Source: Natronococcus sp. A-GB7
Lineage (GTDB): Archaea; Halobacteriota; Halobacteria; Halobacteriales; Natrialbaceae
Length of the DNA stretch: 64,000 nucleotides
NCBI RefSeq assembly: GCF_029688865.1
Contig: NZ_JARUKV010000007.1
Span: 1-64,000, forward strand
Direction of reading: 5' to 3'
A program made the position numbers and the translations under genes. The notes under the pieces are model-generated. The model had not been told where the DNA came from. It did not search any database and was given only the letters and a program-made list of their open reading frames with translations. Each line of letters opens with the position of its first letter. The stretch's first letter is position 1. Of the stretch, positions 53,323-61,507 are shown one piece after another.

Positions 53323-54087
53323 GTGAGCGATGGAGAGGAAGTTCGGGTCGACTGTCACGTGAAGGTGCTCAACGACGCCGTCGTCGAGCGCGCGACGCGT
53401 GCCGGCCTCGACGCAATCGTCTACGCACCGCACTTTACCCGCCTGCCGGAGATCCGCGAGCGCGCGGCGGCCTACTCGAGCGACGACCTGCTCGTCGTCC
53501 CGGCCAGAGAGGTCTTTACGGGCTCCTGGCGGGACCGCAAACACGTCCTCGCGATCGGTCTCGAGGAGCCCGTTCCGGACTTCATTCCCCTCGAGGTGGC
53601 GATGGCGGAGTTCGACCGCCAGGGCGCCGCGGTGTTAGCTCCCCATCCGGAGTTCGCGACCGTGAGCCTGGGCGAGCCCGAACTGCGAACGTACGCGAAG
53701 ACGATCGACGCGGTCGAGATCTTCAACCCGAAACACCTCCCGTCGCACAACCGCCGCGCCCGCGAGCTGTGTGACATGCTCTCCTATCCGCCGTTTACCT
53801 CCTCGTACGCCCACCTGCCGAGTTCGGTCGGCGTCGCCTACACCGCCTTCGACGCGACGATCGACTCCGAGGCCGACCTCGTCGATGCCCTCGAGAACCG
53901 CGTCGCGCGGCGGGTCGTCTACGATAACGGTCCCAGGCGGCTGCAGACGTCGGCCCGCGAGCTCGCCCACCTCTGTTACGAGAACACCTGGAAGAAGGCC
54001 GACCGACTCTTCCTCTCGGGAATCGAGCCGACCCATCCCGGCCACATCGCCTACGACGGTCGGTTCGACGACGTCGCGCTCTACTGA
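53323..54087 (+). CDS. PHP-associated domain protein
   Basis: 254 residues from GTG 53323. PHP-type TIM barrel with VDCHVKVLND in place of the usual HxH, then IVYAPHFTRLPEIRERAAAY, VVPAREVFTG, RKHVLAIGL, LAPHPEF and VEIFNPKHLPSHNRRARE. The Lys at the second His position appears general in this haloarchaeal group from memory. A metal-dependent phosphoesterase is the likely type; the substrate is unknown. Confidence 0.88.
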   Translation: MSDGEEVRVDCHVKVLNDAVVERATRAGLDAIVYAPHFTRLPEIRERAAAYSSDDLLVVPAREVFTGSWRDRKHVLAIGLEEPVPDFIPLEVAMAEFDRQGAAVLAPHPEFATVSLGEPELRTYAKTIDAVEIFNPKHLPSHNRRARELCDMLSYPPFTSSYAHLPSSVGVAYTAFDATIDSEADLVDALENRVARRVVYDNGPRRLQTSARELAHLCYENTWKKADRLFLSGIEPTHPGHIAYDGRFDDVALY

Positions 54088-54245
54088 TCCGACTCTTCCT
54101 CGAGGGCCTCCGCGATGCGCTCGAGCTGCAGGCCTACGTAGCAAAGCGCCTGCGTCTGCATGATCGCCGGATCGGTCGTCCACTCGTCGGTGATGTAGGC
54201 GGCCTGCTTTCCGGCTCGATCGAGCTGTGTGGTATCGTTTGCCAT
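54081..54245 (-). CDS. Small helical protein of unknown function
   Basis: 54 residues from ATG 54245 (MANDTTQLDRAGKQAAYITD, then QTQALCYVGLQLERIAEALE). Probably two helices. Its stop overlaps the convergent PHP gene by seven bases. Small conserved haloarchaeal ORFs of this style are common; no function is known. Confidence 0.65.
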   Translation of the reverse strand: MANDTTQLDRAGKQAAYITDEWTTDPAIMQTQALCYVGLQLERIAEALEEESDQ

Positions 54246-54318
54246 CGGTGTCGGGTTCGTCACCGATCCGGGAAGGTTTTCGGATCGAGGCATTCCGTGA
54301 GAAGCGAGCGCTATCGCC

Positions 54319-54783
54319 CTACTCCCTGCAGTCGGAGGCGCGAACCTCCTCGAGGGTTCGTTCGACGCGCTCCCAGTGACTCCCCCGCCAGAAGAACTGC
54401 CCGCAGTCGGTACAGACCCGGACCGCCGTCTCCGCGGGATCCGGCGCGTACTCCGGCGTCGAACGGCCGGGCTCGACGGCCTCGAGCGATCCGTTACAGC
54501 GCCCGCAGAAGCGCGGCTCGTCATCGAGTGTAAGCTCGAGTCCAGCCGCTGCGAGTTCGGCGAGCTGAGCCTCGACGTCGCGCGTCTCGAGGAGGATCGC
54601 GTCGTCGGCACGGGTCGCGAGCTGAACGTCTCGCGTGACGAGCGTCCGGTCCTCATCCCGCGCGACGGCGAGCAGTGCGTCGTCGGCCTCGAGTCCCCGA
54701 TCGCCGGCGTAAGCGGTGTCGTGGCCGCACATTCGAAGGTAGGCGGGCAGGCCGCCGCACATGACGTCGAGGAGGATTCGCAT
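54319..54783 (-). CDS. Mut7-C RNase domain protein
   Basis: 154 residues. PIN-related Mut7-C fold with the acidic starts ILLDVMCGGLPAYLRMCGHD and DRTLVTRDVQLATRADD. A C-terminal zinc ribbon (CGRCNG then CTDCGQFFWRGSHWERV) is typical. It follows polX on the same strand with no gap (stop of polX at 54784), suggesting cotranscription. Confidence 0.92.
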   Translation of the reverse strand: MRILLDVMCGGLPAYLRMCGHDTAYAGDRGLEADDALLAVARDEDRTLVTRDVQLATRADDAILLETRDVEAQLAELAAAGLELTLDDEPRFCGRCNGSLEAVEPGRSTPEYAPDPAETAVRVCTDCGQFFWRGSHWERVERTLEEVRASDCRE

Positions 54784-56535
54784 TCAGTGCAGGAACTCGC
54801 ATAGCTCCTCGAGCGTCCAGGTGTTGATCACGTCCGCGGGCTCGGCCCAGCCGCGACGAGCGGTGTGGACGCCCCAGCGCATGTACTCCAGCGTCGTGGG
54901 CTGGTGGGCGTCAGTGTTGACCGAGATGGGCGCGCCCGCCTCGACCGCAGCCTGGACGGCGCTGCCCCAGAGATCGAGCCGTCGCGGGTTGGCGTTGACC
55001 TCGAGTGCCGTCCCGTGTTCGGCCGCGGCTTCGCCGAGCGCGGTCGCGTCGAAGTCGAGCCCGGAGCGCTCGTTGAGCAGCCGCCCGCTGGGGTGGCCGA
55101 GCACGTCGACGGCTGGGTTCTCGATCGCCGCGACGAGTCGAGCCGTGGCCGTCGTGGCGTCCTGGCCGAGCCCGCTGTGGGGCGAGGCGACGATCACGTC
55201 GAGGGCCTCGATGACCTCCTCGCCGAGGCCGATCCCGCCGTCGGCGTCGACGTTGGCCTCGATTCCCGCGAAGACCTCGATCTCGGCGGCAGCGGCGACC
55301 TCGCGGATCGCCTCGACCTGCTCGAGGATTTCCGTATCAGTGAGACCCATGTCGGCGACGACGCCCGGTCCCTCGGCGTGGTCGGCGACGCCGTAGTAGT
55401 CGTAGCCCATCTCCGCGGCCGCCTCGACCATCGCCTCGATCGAGGTGTTGCCGTCGGACCACTCGGTGTGCGTGTGGAGGTCGCCCCGAATATCGTCGCG
55501 GGTGAGCAACTCGGGGAGTTCGCCAGCAGCCGCGGCGTCGATCTCGCCGCGATCCTCGCGCAGCTCGGGCGGGATCCACTCGAGGTCGAGCGCCTCGTAC
55601 ATTCCCTCCTCGGTTTCGCCGGCGACCCGCTCGCCGACGCGCTGACCGGCGTCGGGATCGTCGATCTCCGAGACGTCGAACGCGCCGTACTCGTTCAGCT
55701 TGACGTCGCGGTCGATCGCGTAGTTGCGAAGCGTGATGTTGTGGTCCTTACTCCCCGTAAAGTACTGCAGGGCAGAGCCGAACTCCTCGGGGACCACGGT
55801 CCGCAGATCGACCCGGATCTCCCCGACGCGGACGCTGGCCTTCGCGGGGCCGGACTCGATCTCGCTGTCGACGGAGTCCCAGCCGACGAACGACTCGATG
55901 ACGTCCTCGGCGTCCTCGGTCGCGACGAGGACGTCGACGTCGCCGATCGTCTCGCGCCACCGTCGAATGGAGCCGGCGACCTCGCAGCGCCGGACGTCCT
56001 CGAGGGACTCGAGGAAGGCCAGCACGTCGTCGGCTAGCGGTCGGGCCTCCCCGAGCAGCTGGCGCTGGCCGATCGTGCGGGCGAACTCGAGGTTCTCCGT
56101 GATGTTCTCCTCCGTCTTCGGGCCGAACCCCTTGACCTCCTGGATCTCGCCGGCCTCGGCGGCCTCCTCGAGGTCGTCGAGCGTCTGGACCCCGAGTTCG
56201 CGGTAGAGCTTGCCCGCCGTTTTGGGGCCGACGCCCTCGATCCGGGTGAGGTCGGCGATGTCGATCGGTAGTTCGGCGCGAAGCTCCTCGAGTTCCTCGA
56301 TCTCTCCGGTCTCGACGTACTCGACGATCTTCGAGGCGATGGCGTCGCCGACGTGGTCGAGCGTCTCGATCGACTCCCGATCGTCCGCGCCGACGTAGTC
56401 GGCGATCGGCGTCGGGTGGGCGCGGACGCTCTCGGCCGCCCGCCTGTAGGCGCGGGGTTTGTACTCGACGTCGTCGGCCTCGAGCAGGTCGGCGAACTCC
56501 TCGAACCGGCCCGCGAGTTCTGCGTTGGTCGTCAT
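54784..56535 (-). CDS. polX: Family X DNA polymerase with PHP exonuclease domain (PolX)
   Basis: 583 residues from ATG 56535. Order: helix-hairpin-helix lyase-like domain (YRRAAESVRAHPTPIADYVG, then LTRIEGVGPKTAGKLYREL), polymerase palm with AGSIRRWRETIGDVDVLVAT, and C-terminal PHP domain from about residue 345 (DLHTHTEWSDGNTSIEAMVE, later VDVLGHPSGRLL and NTDAHQPTTLEYMRWGV). It acts in base-excision and gap repair. The frame stays open far upstream, but that part is antisense of other genes. Confidence 0.94.
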   Translation of the reverse strand: MTTNAELAGRFEEFADLLEADDVEYKPRAYRRAAESVRAHPTPIADYVGADDRESIETLDHVGDAIASKIVEYVETGEIEELEELRAELPIDIADLTRIEGVGPKTAGKLYRELGVQTLDDLEEAAEAGEIQEVKGFGPKTEENITENLEFARTIGQRQLLGEARPLADDVLAFLESLEDVRRCEVAGSIRRWRETIGDVDVLVATEDAEDVIESFVGWDSVDSEIESGPAKASVRVGEIRVDLRTVVPEEFGSALQYFTGSKDHNITLRNYAIDRDVKLNEYGAFDVSEIDDPDAGQRVGERVAGETEEGMYEALDLEWIPPELREDRGEIDAAAAGELPELLTRDDIRGDLHTHTEWSDGNTSIEAMVEAAAEMGYDYYGVADHAEGPGVVADMGLTDTEILEQVEAIREVAAAAEIEVFAGIEANVDADGGIGLGEEVIEALDVIVASPHSGLGQDATTATARLVAAIENPAVDVLGHPSGRLLNERSGLDFDATALGEAAAEHGTALEVNANPRRLDLWGSAVQAAVEAGAPISVNTDAHQPTTLEYMRWGVHTARRGWAEPADVINTWTLEELCEFLH

Positions 56536-56972
56536 CGTCCTCGCCCCTGGCTGTTTGCGTCCTTCTGGCCGAGTGCCTTCTTCAGGAACGACATCCAGCG
56601 CTTCTTGTCGGCGGCCTGCTGGGCCTTCTGTTCCTGTTCGAGGTTCGTCGGCCCGAGGTTCTCGAGGGCGTTCAGCGCGCGATCGATCCCGATAATCCCC
56701 TGGGCGAGCTCCTCGCCCTCCTCGCGGGAGACTGCGCCCTCCTCGATGGCCTCGACGCGCTCGACGCGCTCGCGGCGCAGGTTCCGTTTGGCCTGCTCGA
56801 CGCGGTCGCGCTCGCCGGGGGGTACCGTGTCGCGGCGCTTGATCTCGAAGACGAACGTTCGGAGGTCGATCTCCTCGCCCTGAACGGTGATCGTCTCCGG
56901 GATGTCCGCGCCGACGGTGGCGCCCTCGCGCTCGACGCGCTCGAGCAGCTGCTTGCGCTCGTACTCTTGCAC
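56532..56972 (-). CDS. DUF5788 family protein
   Basis: 146 residues from GTG 56972. VQEYERKQLLERVEREGATV, GADIPETITVQGEEIDLRTF and a helical C-terminal half (LEQEQKAQQAADKKRWMSFL). Overlaps polX by four bases, so the pair is coupled; a role connected with repair is inference. Confidence 0.85.
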   Translation of the reverse strand: MQEYERKQLLERVEREGATVGADIPETITVQGEEIDLRTFVFEIKRRDTVPPGERDRVEQAKRNLRRERVERVEAIEEGAVSREEGEELAQGIIGIDRALNALENLGPTNLEQEQKAQQAADKKRWMSFLKKALGQKDANSQGRGR

Positions 56973-57153
56973 ACCCCTCCGTTGGGGGCTGAACGGCAAA
57001 AGTGTACGTCACGAGCTCGCCGACCACGGGCCGATCGCCGCTCGAGGCACGCGTCGACCGGGCTCCGCTCTCGGCCACCGTCCAGGAGATTCGCCCGCAA
57101 GCGTCGGAGCTGAACCCCAAATCCCTTGAGAGTGCCACTCCTATCTCGGCGCA

Positions 57154-58092
57154 ATGGCCACGTGCGACGTGTGTGGGAGAGAGGAAAGCATGCCCTACAA
57201 CTGCCGGCACTGTGGGGGCACCTACTGTTCGGAACATCGACTGCCGGAGAACCACGACTGTACCAGTCTCAACAACTGGAACGATCCTCAGGGGGTCTTC
57301 GACAGCGGGTTCGACGACAGCGTCGACAACGGGGGGACGGCGAAGAGCTCGGGTCTGACCGACAAGCTCCCGATCGACACCGGGCCGGGCGGCCCCTTGG
57401 GGTACTTCCGCGGGAACATGACCTACACGGTGCTGGCGCTGATGTGGGTCACGTTCGCGCTTCAGGGGATCGTCGAGCTTACGCTCGGCTCGGGCGTCCA
57501 TCGATCGCTGTTCGTTCTCGCCCCCGAGAGTCCGGAGTACGTCTGGACGTGGATCACCTCCATCTTCGCCCACGGCGGGTTCCTGCATATCGTCTTCAAC
57601 AGCATCGTGATCTTCTTCTTTGGCCCGCTGGTCGAGCGCTACGTTGGCTCGCGGGACTTTCTGGGGCTGTTCCTGATAAGCGGTGCCGTCGCCGGTCTCA
57701 GCCAGATCGGGATCCAGATCCTGCAGGGCGTGCCGCCGGGTTTCGGCGGCGTGGTCGGCGCCAGCGGCGCCGCACTGGCGATCATGGGCGTGCTCACGAT
57801 CCTGAACCCTAACCTCACCGTCTACCTCTACTTCATCCTGCCCGTCCCGCTCTGGATCCTCGCGGCGGGGACGGCGCTGATCAGCGTCATCTTCATCGGC
57901 ACCGGCGGCGGCGGGAACATCGCCCACGCGGCTCATCTCGTCGGGCTCGTGATCGGACTGGCCTACGGCGAGTACATCAAACGCACACAGAACGTGCGAG
58001 CACCCGATCAGTTCCAGCTCGGCGGTGGCGGCCCTGGCGGCCCTGGCGGTCCCGGTGGCCCCGGTGGACCGGGCGGGCGCCGTCGCTTCTGA
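57154..58092 (+). CDS. Rhomboid intramembrane protease with N-terminal AN1 zinc finger
   Basis: 312 residues. AN1-type finger at 1-37 (CDVCGREESMPYNCRHCGG, TYCSEHRLPENHDC), a linker, then six transmembrane helices. Catalytic Ser204 is in GASGA and the His is in AHAAHLVG near 261; FAHGGFLHIVFNSI is the L1-TM2 family motif. The C-terminus is a Gly-Pro repeat. It cleaves membrane proteins within the bilayer. Confidence 0.95.
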   Translation: MATCDVCGREESMPYNCRHCGGTYCSEHRLPENHDCTSLNNWNDPQGVFDSGFDDSVDNGGTAKSSGLTDKLPIDTGPGGPLGYFRGNMTYTVLALMWVTFALQGIVELTLGSGVHRSLFVLAPESPEYVWTWITSIFAHGGFLHIVFNSIVIFFFGPLVERYVGSRDFLGLFLISGAVAGLSQIGIQILQGVPPGFGGVVGASGAALAIMGVLTILNPNLTVYLYFILPVPLWILAAGTALISVIFIGTGGGGNIAHAAHLVGLVIGLAYGEYIKRTQNVRAPDQFQLGGGGPGGPGGPGGPGGPGGRRRF

Positions 58093-58149
58093 GCGCGCAG
58101 CCGAAAGCCCAGGCACTGATTTTCCCGCGCCGTCAATCCCGCCGTACCG

Positions 58150-58941
58150 ATGCACGTCTCCCGCCCCGACCTCGTTCCCGACGCCTCGCTCGAGCGCTCG
58201 GAGATGGAAACCCTCCAGCGCGAGATCGCCGACGCCGCGGTTTTCGAGGACGACCTCGAGTTCGATCCCGCCGTACTTGGCGATCCGCTGGCCGCGTCCT
58301 CGAACGCGGGCGACCCCCCGATCGTCGCCGGGGTCGATCAGTCGTTTCTCACGAACGAGGCGGGCGACCAGGATCGAGCGCTGTCGGCCGTCGTCGCCGT
58401 GCAGGGCGGCGAGGTGATCGAACGGGTCCACGCGGTGACCCCCCTCGAGATCCCCTACATCCCCGGCCTGCTCTCCTTTCGCGAGGGCGCGCCGATCATC
58501 GACGCGCTCGAGGAACTCTCCGTCGACCCCGACCTCTTGCTGTTCGACGGCAGCGGCCGCATCCACTTCCGACAGGCCGGGATCGCGACCCACATGGGCG
58601 TCGTGCTGGACGCGCCAAGTATCGGAATCGCGAAGAGCCTGCTCTGTGGTAGCCCGCGCGAGGACCTCGAGGACCTCCCTGAGGGGACGCGTGTCGGAAT
58701 CGAGGCGAACTCGAGGGTCGACGCCGAGGACGGCACCCTGCTTGGTTACGCCGTTCAGACCCGCCAGTACGACTCGCCGGATCGGTACATCAACCCGCTG
58801 TACGTCAGCCCGGGCCATCGCGTCGGCCCCGAGACGGCGGCCGACGTCGCCCTCGCGCTGTCGTCATCGTACAAGCTTCCCGACCCCGTTCGGCTGGCCG
58901 ACAGCTACGCCGACGAGGCGAAACGCGGGCTCGAGGAGTAG
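58150..58941 (+). CDS. nfi: Endonuclease V
   Basis: 263 residues. Cuts DNA near deoxyinosine. Motifs are IVAGVDQSFLTNE (metal Asp), EIPYIPGLLSFREGAPIIDA, LLFDGSGRIHFRQAGIATHM and GVVLDAPSIGIAKSLLCG. C-terminal RYINPLYVSPGHRVGPETAA is typical. Starts at ATG 58150, 57 bases after the rhomboid gene. Confidence 0.95.
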   Translation: MHVSRPDLVPDASLERSEMETLQREIADAAVFEDDLEFDPAVLGDPLAASSNAGDPPIVAGVDQSFLTNEAGDQDRALSAVVAVQGGEVIERVHAVTPLEIPYIPGLLSFREGAPIIDALEELSVDPDLLLFDGSGRIHFRQAGIATHMGVVLDAPSIGIAKSLLCGSPREDLEDLPEGTRVGIEANSRVDAEDGTLLGYAVQTRQYDSPDRYINPLYVSPGHRVGPETAADVALALSSSYKLPDPVRLADSYADEAKRGLEE

Positions 58942-59280
58942 GCGACGGGAACGAGTGTCGCGACGTGCCCGCGTTCGTCAACATCTCGGCGAGTACGGGG
59001 CCGAAATCCGAATCCGGAGGACCGACGAGTTCGACGGGAACAGCTCGGGCGTGATCGCCGCTCGGACGGGAGCGAAGGCGGCTCGAGCGAATCGAAAGAG
59101 TTCGACGTCGTTTTGCTTCGGAACCCGTCTCGACGAACGAGAACAGCGTTCTGCCGACCCGAACACGGGGAGTCCCCACCTCCTCCCCAACCGACTTCTG
59201 CTCACGGGTGCTGTGCACCCGTTCGCACGGTCCGCGGTACCTTCGGTTCCGCGCTACGCTCCCTGCGGTCGCTCGTCCAC

Positions 59281-59300
59281 TGGCAGAGCGCGCTCTGCCA
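59281..59300. repeat. 20-bp perfect palindrome
   Basis: TGGCAGAGCGCGCTCTGCCA equals its own reverse complement. It lies in the gap between the endonuclease V and SDR genes. It may be a terminator, a protein-binding site, or part of a decayed element. Confidence 0.7.
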
Positions 59301-59516
59301 AGCCTTTGCTCGTATTACTCGCAAAGACCTCACACGATGTCGAACCGCGCCTCGCTTCGCTCGTCGCGATTCAGCGTGTGCCACGTCGTTCGGTTCCTCG
59401 AGCGCGAGTCCGAACCCGAACGACGGCGCTGCACGCCTCGTCACGGGTCCTCGAGCCAGTAGCACCGGTCCGTTCTCCGCTCGGGGTGACTTTCAGACCG
59501 GCACGATAAACCGTCG

Positions 59517-59524
59517 ATACTTAG
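59517..59524 (+). promoter_or_regulatory. TATA box of the SDR gene
   Basis: ATACTTAG is centred about 29 bases before ATG 59550, fitting a leaderless message. Confidence 0.45.
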
Positions 59525-59549
59525 GTATCCACTCTCGAAACGGTCACGC

Positions 59550-60497
59550 ATGGCCATCGCTGAGGAAGCCGACGACGGGGCGGGCGACGACGCGACCGCC
59601 GCAGACGACACTCGCCGGGAACCGACGGACGAGACCGAGACGGCCGACGCGACCGAGGACCGCTACACGCGCAAGAAGTGCGTGCTGATCACCGGCTGCT
59701 CGTCGGGGATCGGCCACGCGACCGCGCGAGCGTTCCTCGAGAAGGACTGGCAGGTGATCGCGACGGCCCGGAACGTCGACGACATCGCGGACCTCGAGGA
59801 GGCCGGCTGTACGACCCTCGAGCTGGACGTCACCGACCCCGACCAGGTCGCCGACGTCGTCGAGCGCACCGTCGAGATCGGCGGCGCGATCGACTGTCTG
59901 GTGAACAACGCGGGCTACGCCCAGATGGGGCCGATCGAGGACGTCTCCACGGTCGACCTTCACCGCCAGTTCGACGTCAACGTCTACGGCCCCCATCGCC
60001 TCGCTCGGGCCGCACTCCCGCATATGCGCGCCCAGGGCGAGGGGCGGATCATCAACGTCTCGAGCGTCGCGGGCCGGGTATCCTTCCCCGGCTACGGCGC
60101 TTACTCGGGCTCGAAACACGCCCTCGAGTCGATGAGCGACGCGCTCCGGGGCGAGGTCGAGGAGTTCGGCATCGACGTCGTGCTGATCGAGCCCGGTCCG
60201 GTCGAAACCGAGTTCTCGGATCGGATGGACGAGGAGCTCCCCGAGTCCCGGCGCACGCCGGCCTACGAGTCGCTGTACGAGATCTACGACGAGGCCCAGC
60301 TGATCGGCGGCGGGCAGGGCGGTCCCTTCGCCTCCACGCCCGCGGAGGTCGCGACGGCGATCGTCGAGTCGGCGATCCGCTCGGAGCCGCCGGCCCGCTA
60401 CCCCGTCGGCCCGCTCGGGCAGTTCGGCGTCTACGCCCGGTTCCTCCCCGACCGGCTCCAGGACGCCCTCTACGGCGTCGTCCGGAAGCTCGTCTGA
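59550..60497 (+). CDS. Short-chain dehydrogenase/reductase
   Basis: 315 residues. After an acidic 48-residue N-terminal extension comes the Rossmann fold: VLITGCSSGIGHATARAFLE (cofactor glycine motif), LVNNAGYAQMG, the catalytic Ser in INVSSVAGRV, and YGAYSGSKHALESM (Tyr-Lys pair). Closest in pattern to classical SDRs acting on small lipophilic alcohols or sugars; the substrate is unknown. Confidence 0.93.
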   Translation: MAIAEEADDGAGDDATAADDTRREPTDETETADATEDRYTRKKCVLITGCSSGIGHATARAFLEKDWQVIATARNVDDIADLEEAGCTTLELDVTDPDQVADVVERTVEIGGAIDCLVNNAGYAQMGPIEDVSTVDLHRQFDVNVYGPHRLARAALPHMRAQGEGRIINVSSVAGRVSFPGYGAYSGSKHALESMSDALRGEVEEFGIDVVLIEPGPVETEFSDRMDEELPESRRTPAYESLYEIYDEAQLIGGGQGGPFASTPAEVATAIVESAIRSEPPARYPVGPLGQFGVYARFLPDRLQDALYGVVRKLV

Positions 60498-60556
60498 CGC
60501 CGCGACCGGTCGTTGCAGAATACTTATACTTCGGCGCGGAGACGATTCGCACATCG

Positions 60557-61123
60557 ATGTCGGACGGTCCCGTCGGAGTCGTCGAGCTCGCCGACAGGAT
60601 CTCCGAGCTGCTGTACGGGATCGCCGGCTGGCTGACCGTCGGAGTCGGACTGTTGTTGACCGGCGCTGCGTTCGCGTTCGGCTACAGCGTCGCGGCCGGC
60701 GCTGCCCGGGTCGACGCCGCCGTCGGCGCCGGGCTGCTCGCGCTCTTCGTGCTCCTGGCGGGGCTCGTGACCGTCGCGCTGGGACTTTTCCTCAACCCCC
60801 GCTTTCGGCGTCGCCTGGATCGACGCCACGAACTCACCCAGTTCGGTCGCGTTCGGTCCGTCGATCGGCGGGTCGTCCGACCCGAGGAGGACTGTCTCGA
60901 GCGCTGTGTCGACTGCGGCGATCGGGTCGAGAAGGGGCTCGTCCGGCGCTACCGCGAGGAGTACGCGCTCGCGGGACTGCCCGTCTACACGCGCTCGGAG
61001 GGGTACAACCACTACTGTCTCGAGTGTGCGACCGCCGAGCTCCGCGGCGAGGACGTCGCCGACTCGGTGTCGGACGCCGTGACCGATCGGTCGGACCGCA
61101 GCCTCGAGCGCGCGGAGCGATAG
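60557..61123 (+). CDS. Membrane protein with C-terminal zinc-ribbon-like segment
   Basis: 188 residues from ATG 60557. Two transmembrane helices (IAGWLTVGVGLLLTGAAFAF, then AGLLALFVLLAGLVTVALGL). The soluble tail holds CLERCVDCGDRVEKG and YNHYCLECAT, four or more Cys in CxxC-like pairs that could bind zinc. A TACTTATA box lies about 31 bases ahead. Unknown function. Confidence 0.8.
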   Translation: MSDGPVGVVELADRISELLYGIAGWLTVGVGLLLTGAAFAFGYSVAAGAARVDAAVGAGLLALFVLLAGLVTVALGLFLNPRFRRRLDRRHELTQFGRVRSVDRRVVRPEEDCLERCVDCGDRVEKGLVRRYREEYALAGLPVYTRSEGYNHYCLECATAELRGEDVADSVSDAVTDRSDRSLERAER

Positions 61124-61369
61124 TCAGTCGCCGGCCGCTCGCGCATCGTCCCCGGAGTCGTCGACGGCGAACGCCCCGCCCGGACACCGACGGACGCGCC
61201 CGGCCCGCTGGAGGTCGCGACACCGACGGTCGATCGTCAGCGGATGTGCGGCGAGGCGATCGGCCAGCTGGGAGCTCGTCATCGGACCGTCGTCGCTCAG
61301 TAGTTCGAGGATCGCGCGCTCGTTCCGGTCGGAAGGCGGTTCGTCCGTCGGCATGGTATACTCCGACAT
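61124..61369 (-). CDS. Small winged-helix DNA-binding protein
   Basis: 81 residues from ATG 61369 (or 76 from ATG 61354). RNERAILELLSDDGPMTSSQ then LADRLAAHPLTIDRRCRDLQ is a helix-turn-helix, with RVRRCPGGAFAVDD as the wing. Probably a transcription regulator of unknown target. Its stop abuts that of the convergent membrane-protein gene. Confidence 0.8.
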   Translation of the reverse strand: MSEYTMPTDEPPSDRNERAILELLSDDGPMTSSQLADRLAAHPLTIDRRCRDLQRAGRVRRCPGGAFAVDDSGDDARAAGD

Positions 61370-61507
61370 TGGCCGAGCGACGGATGAATGACGCTCCGGT
61401 TCCCAGTCGGCGAGAACGGCTCCGAGCGACGCGCTCGAGCCGGGTACCGGGCGCTCGGCGGCGCTCAATCGGTCGGTACGACTCGAGTGAAAGAAAGGAA
61501 CGCGAAC

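Larger units (their letters stand above)
58942..59549. other. 608-base gap rich in short inverted repeats, no confident gene
   Basis: Frames are open on both strands (for example 59113-59688 plus and 59202-59465 minus), but products are Arg/Ser-rich without domain patterns. The stretch contains a 20-bp perfect palindrome at 59281-59300. A TATA-like ATACTTAG at 59517-59524 serves the next gene. Confidence 0.5.

Noticed and set aside
54784-58818. A single 1344-codon open frame on the minus strand
   Set aside because: Only the first part (54784-56535) is PolX. The rest is antisense of the rhomboid and endonuclease V genes, whose plus-strand proteins have clear catalytic motifs. Long antisense frames are usual at this GC content.
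59113-59688. 191-codon plus-strand frame before the SDR gene
   Set aside because: Overlaps the start of the SDR gene in another frame, is Arg/Pro/Thr-rich, and crosses the palindrome.
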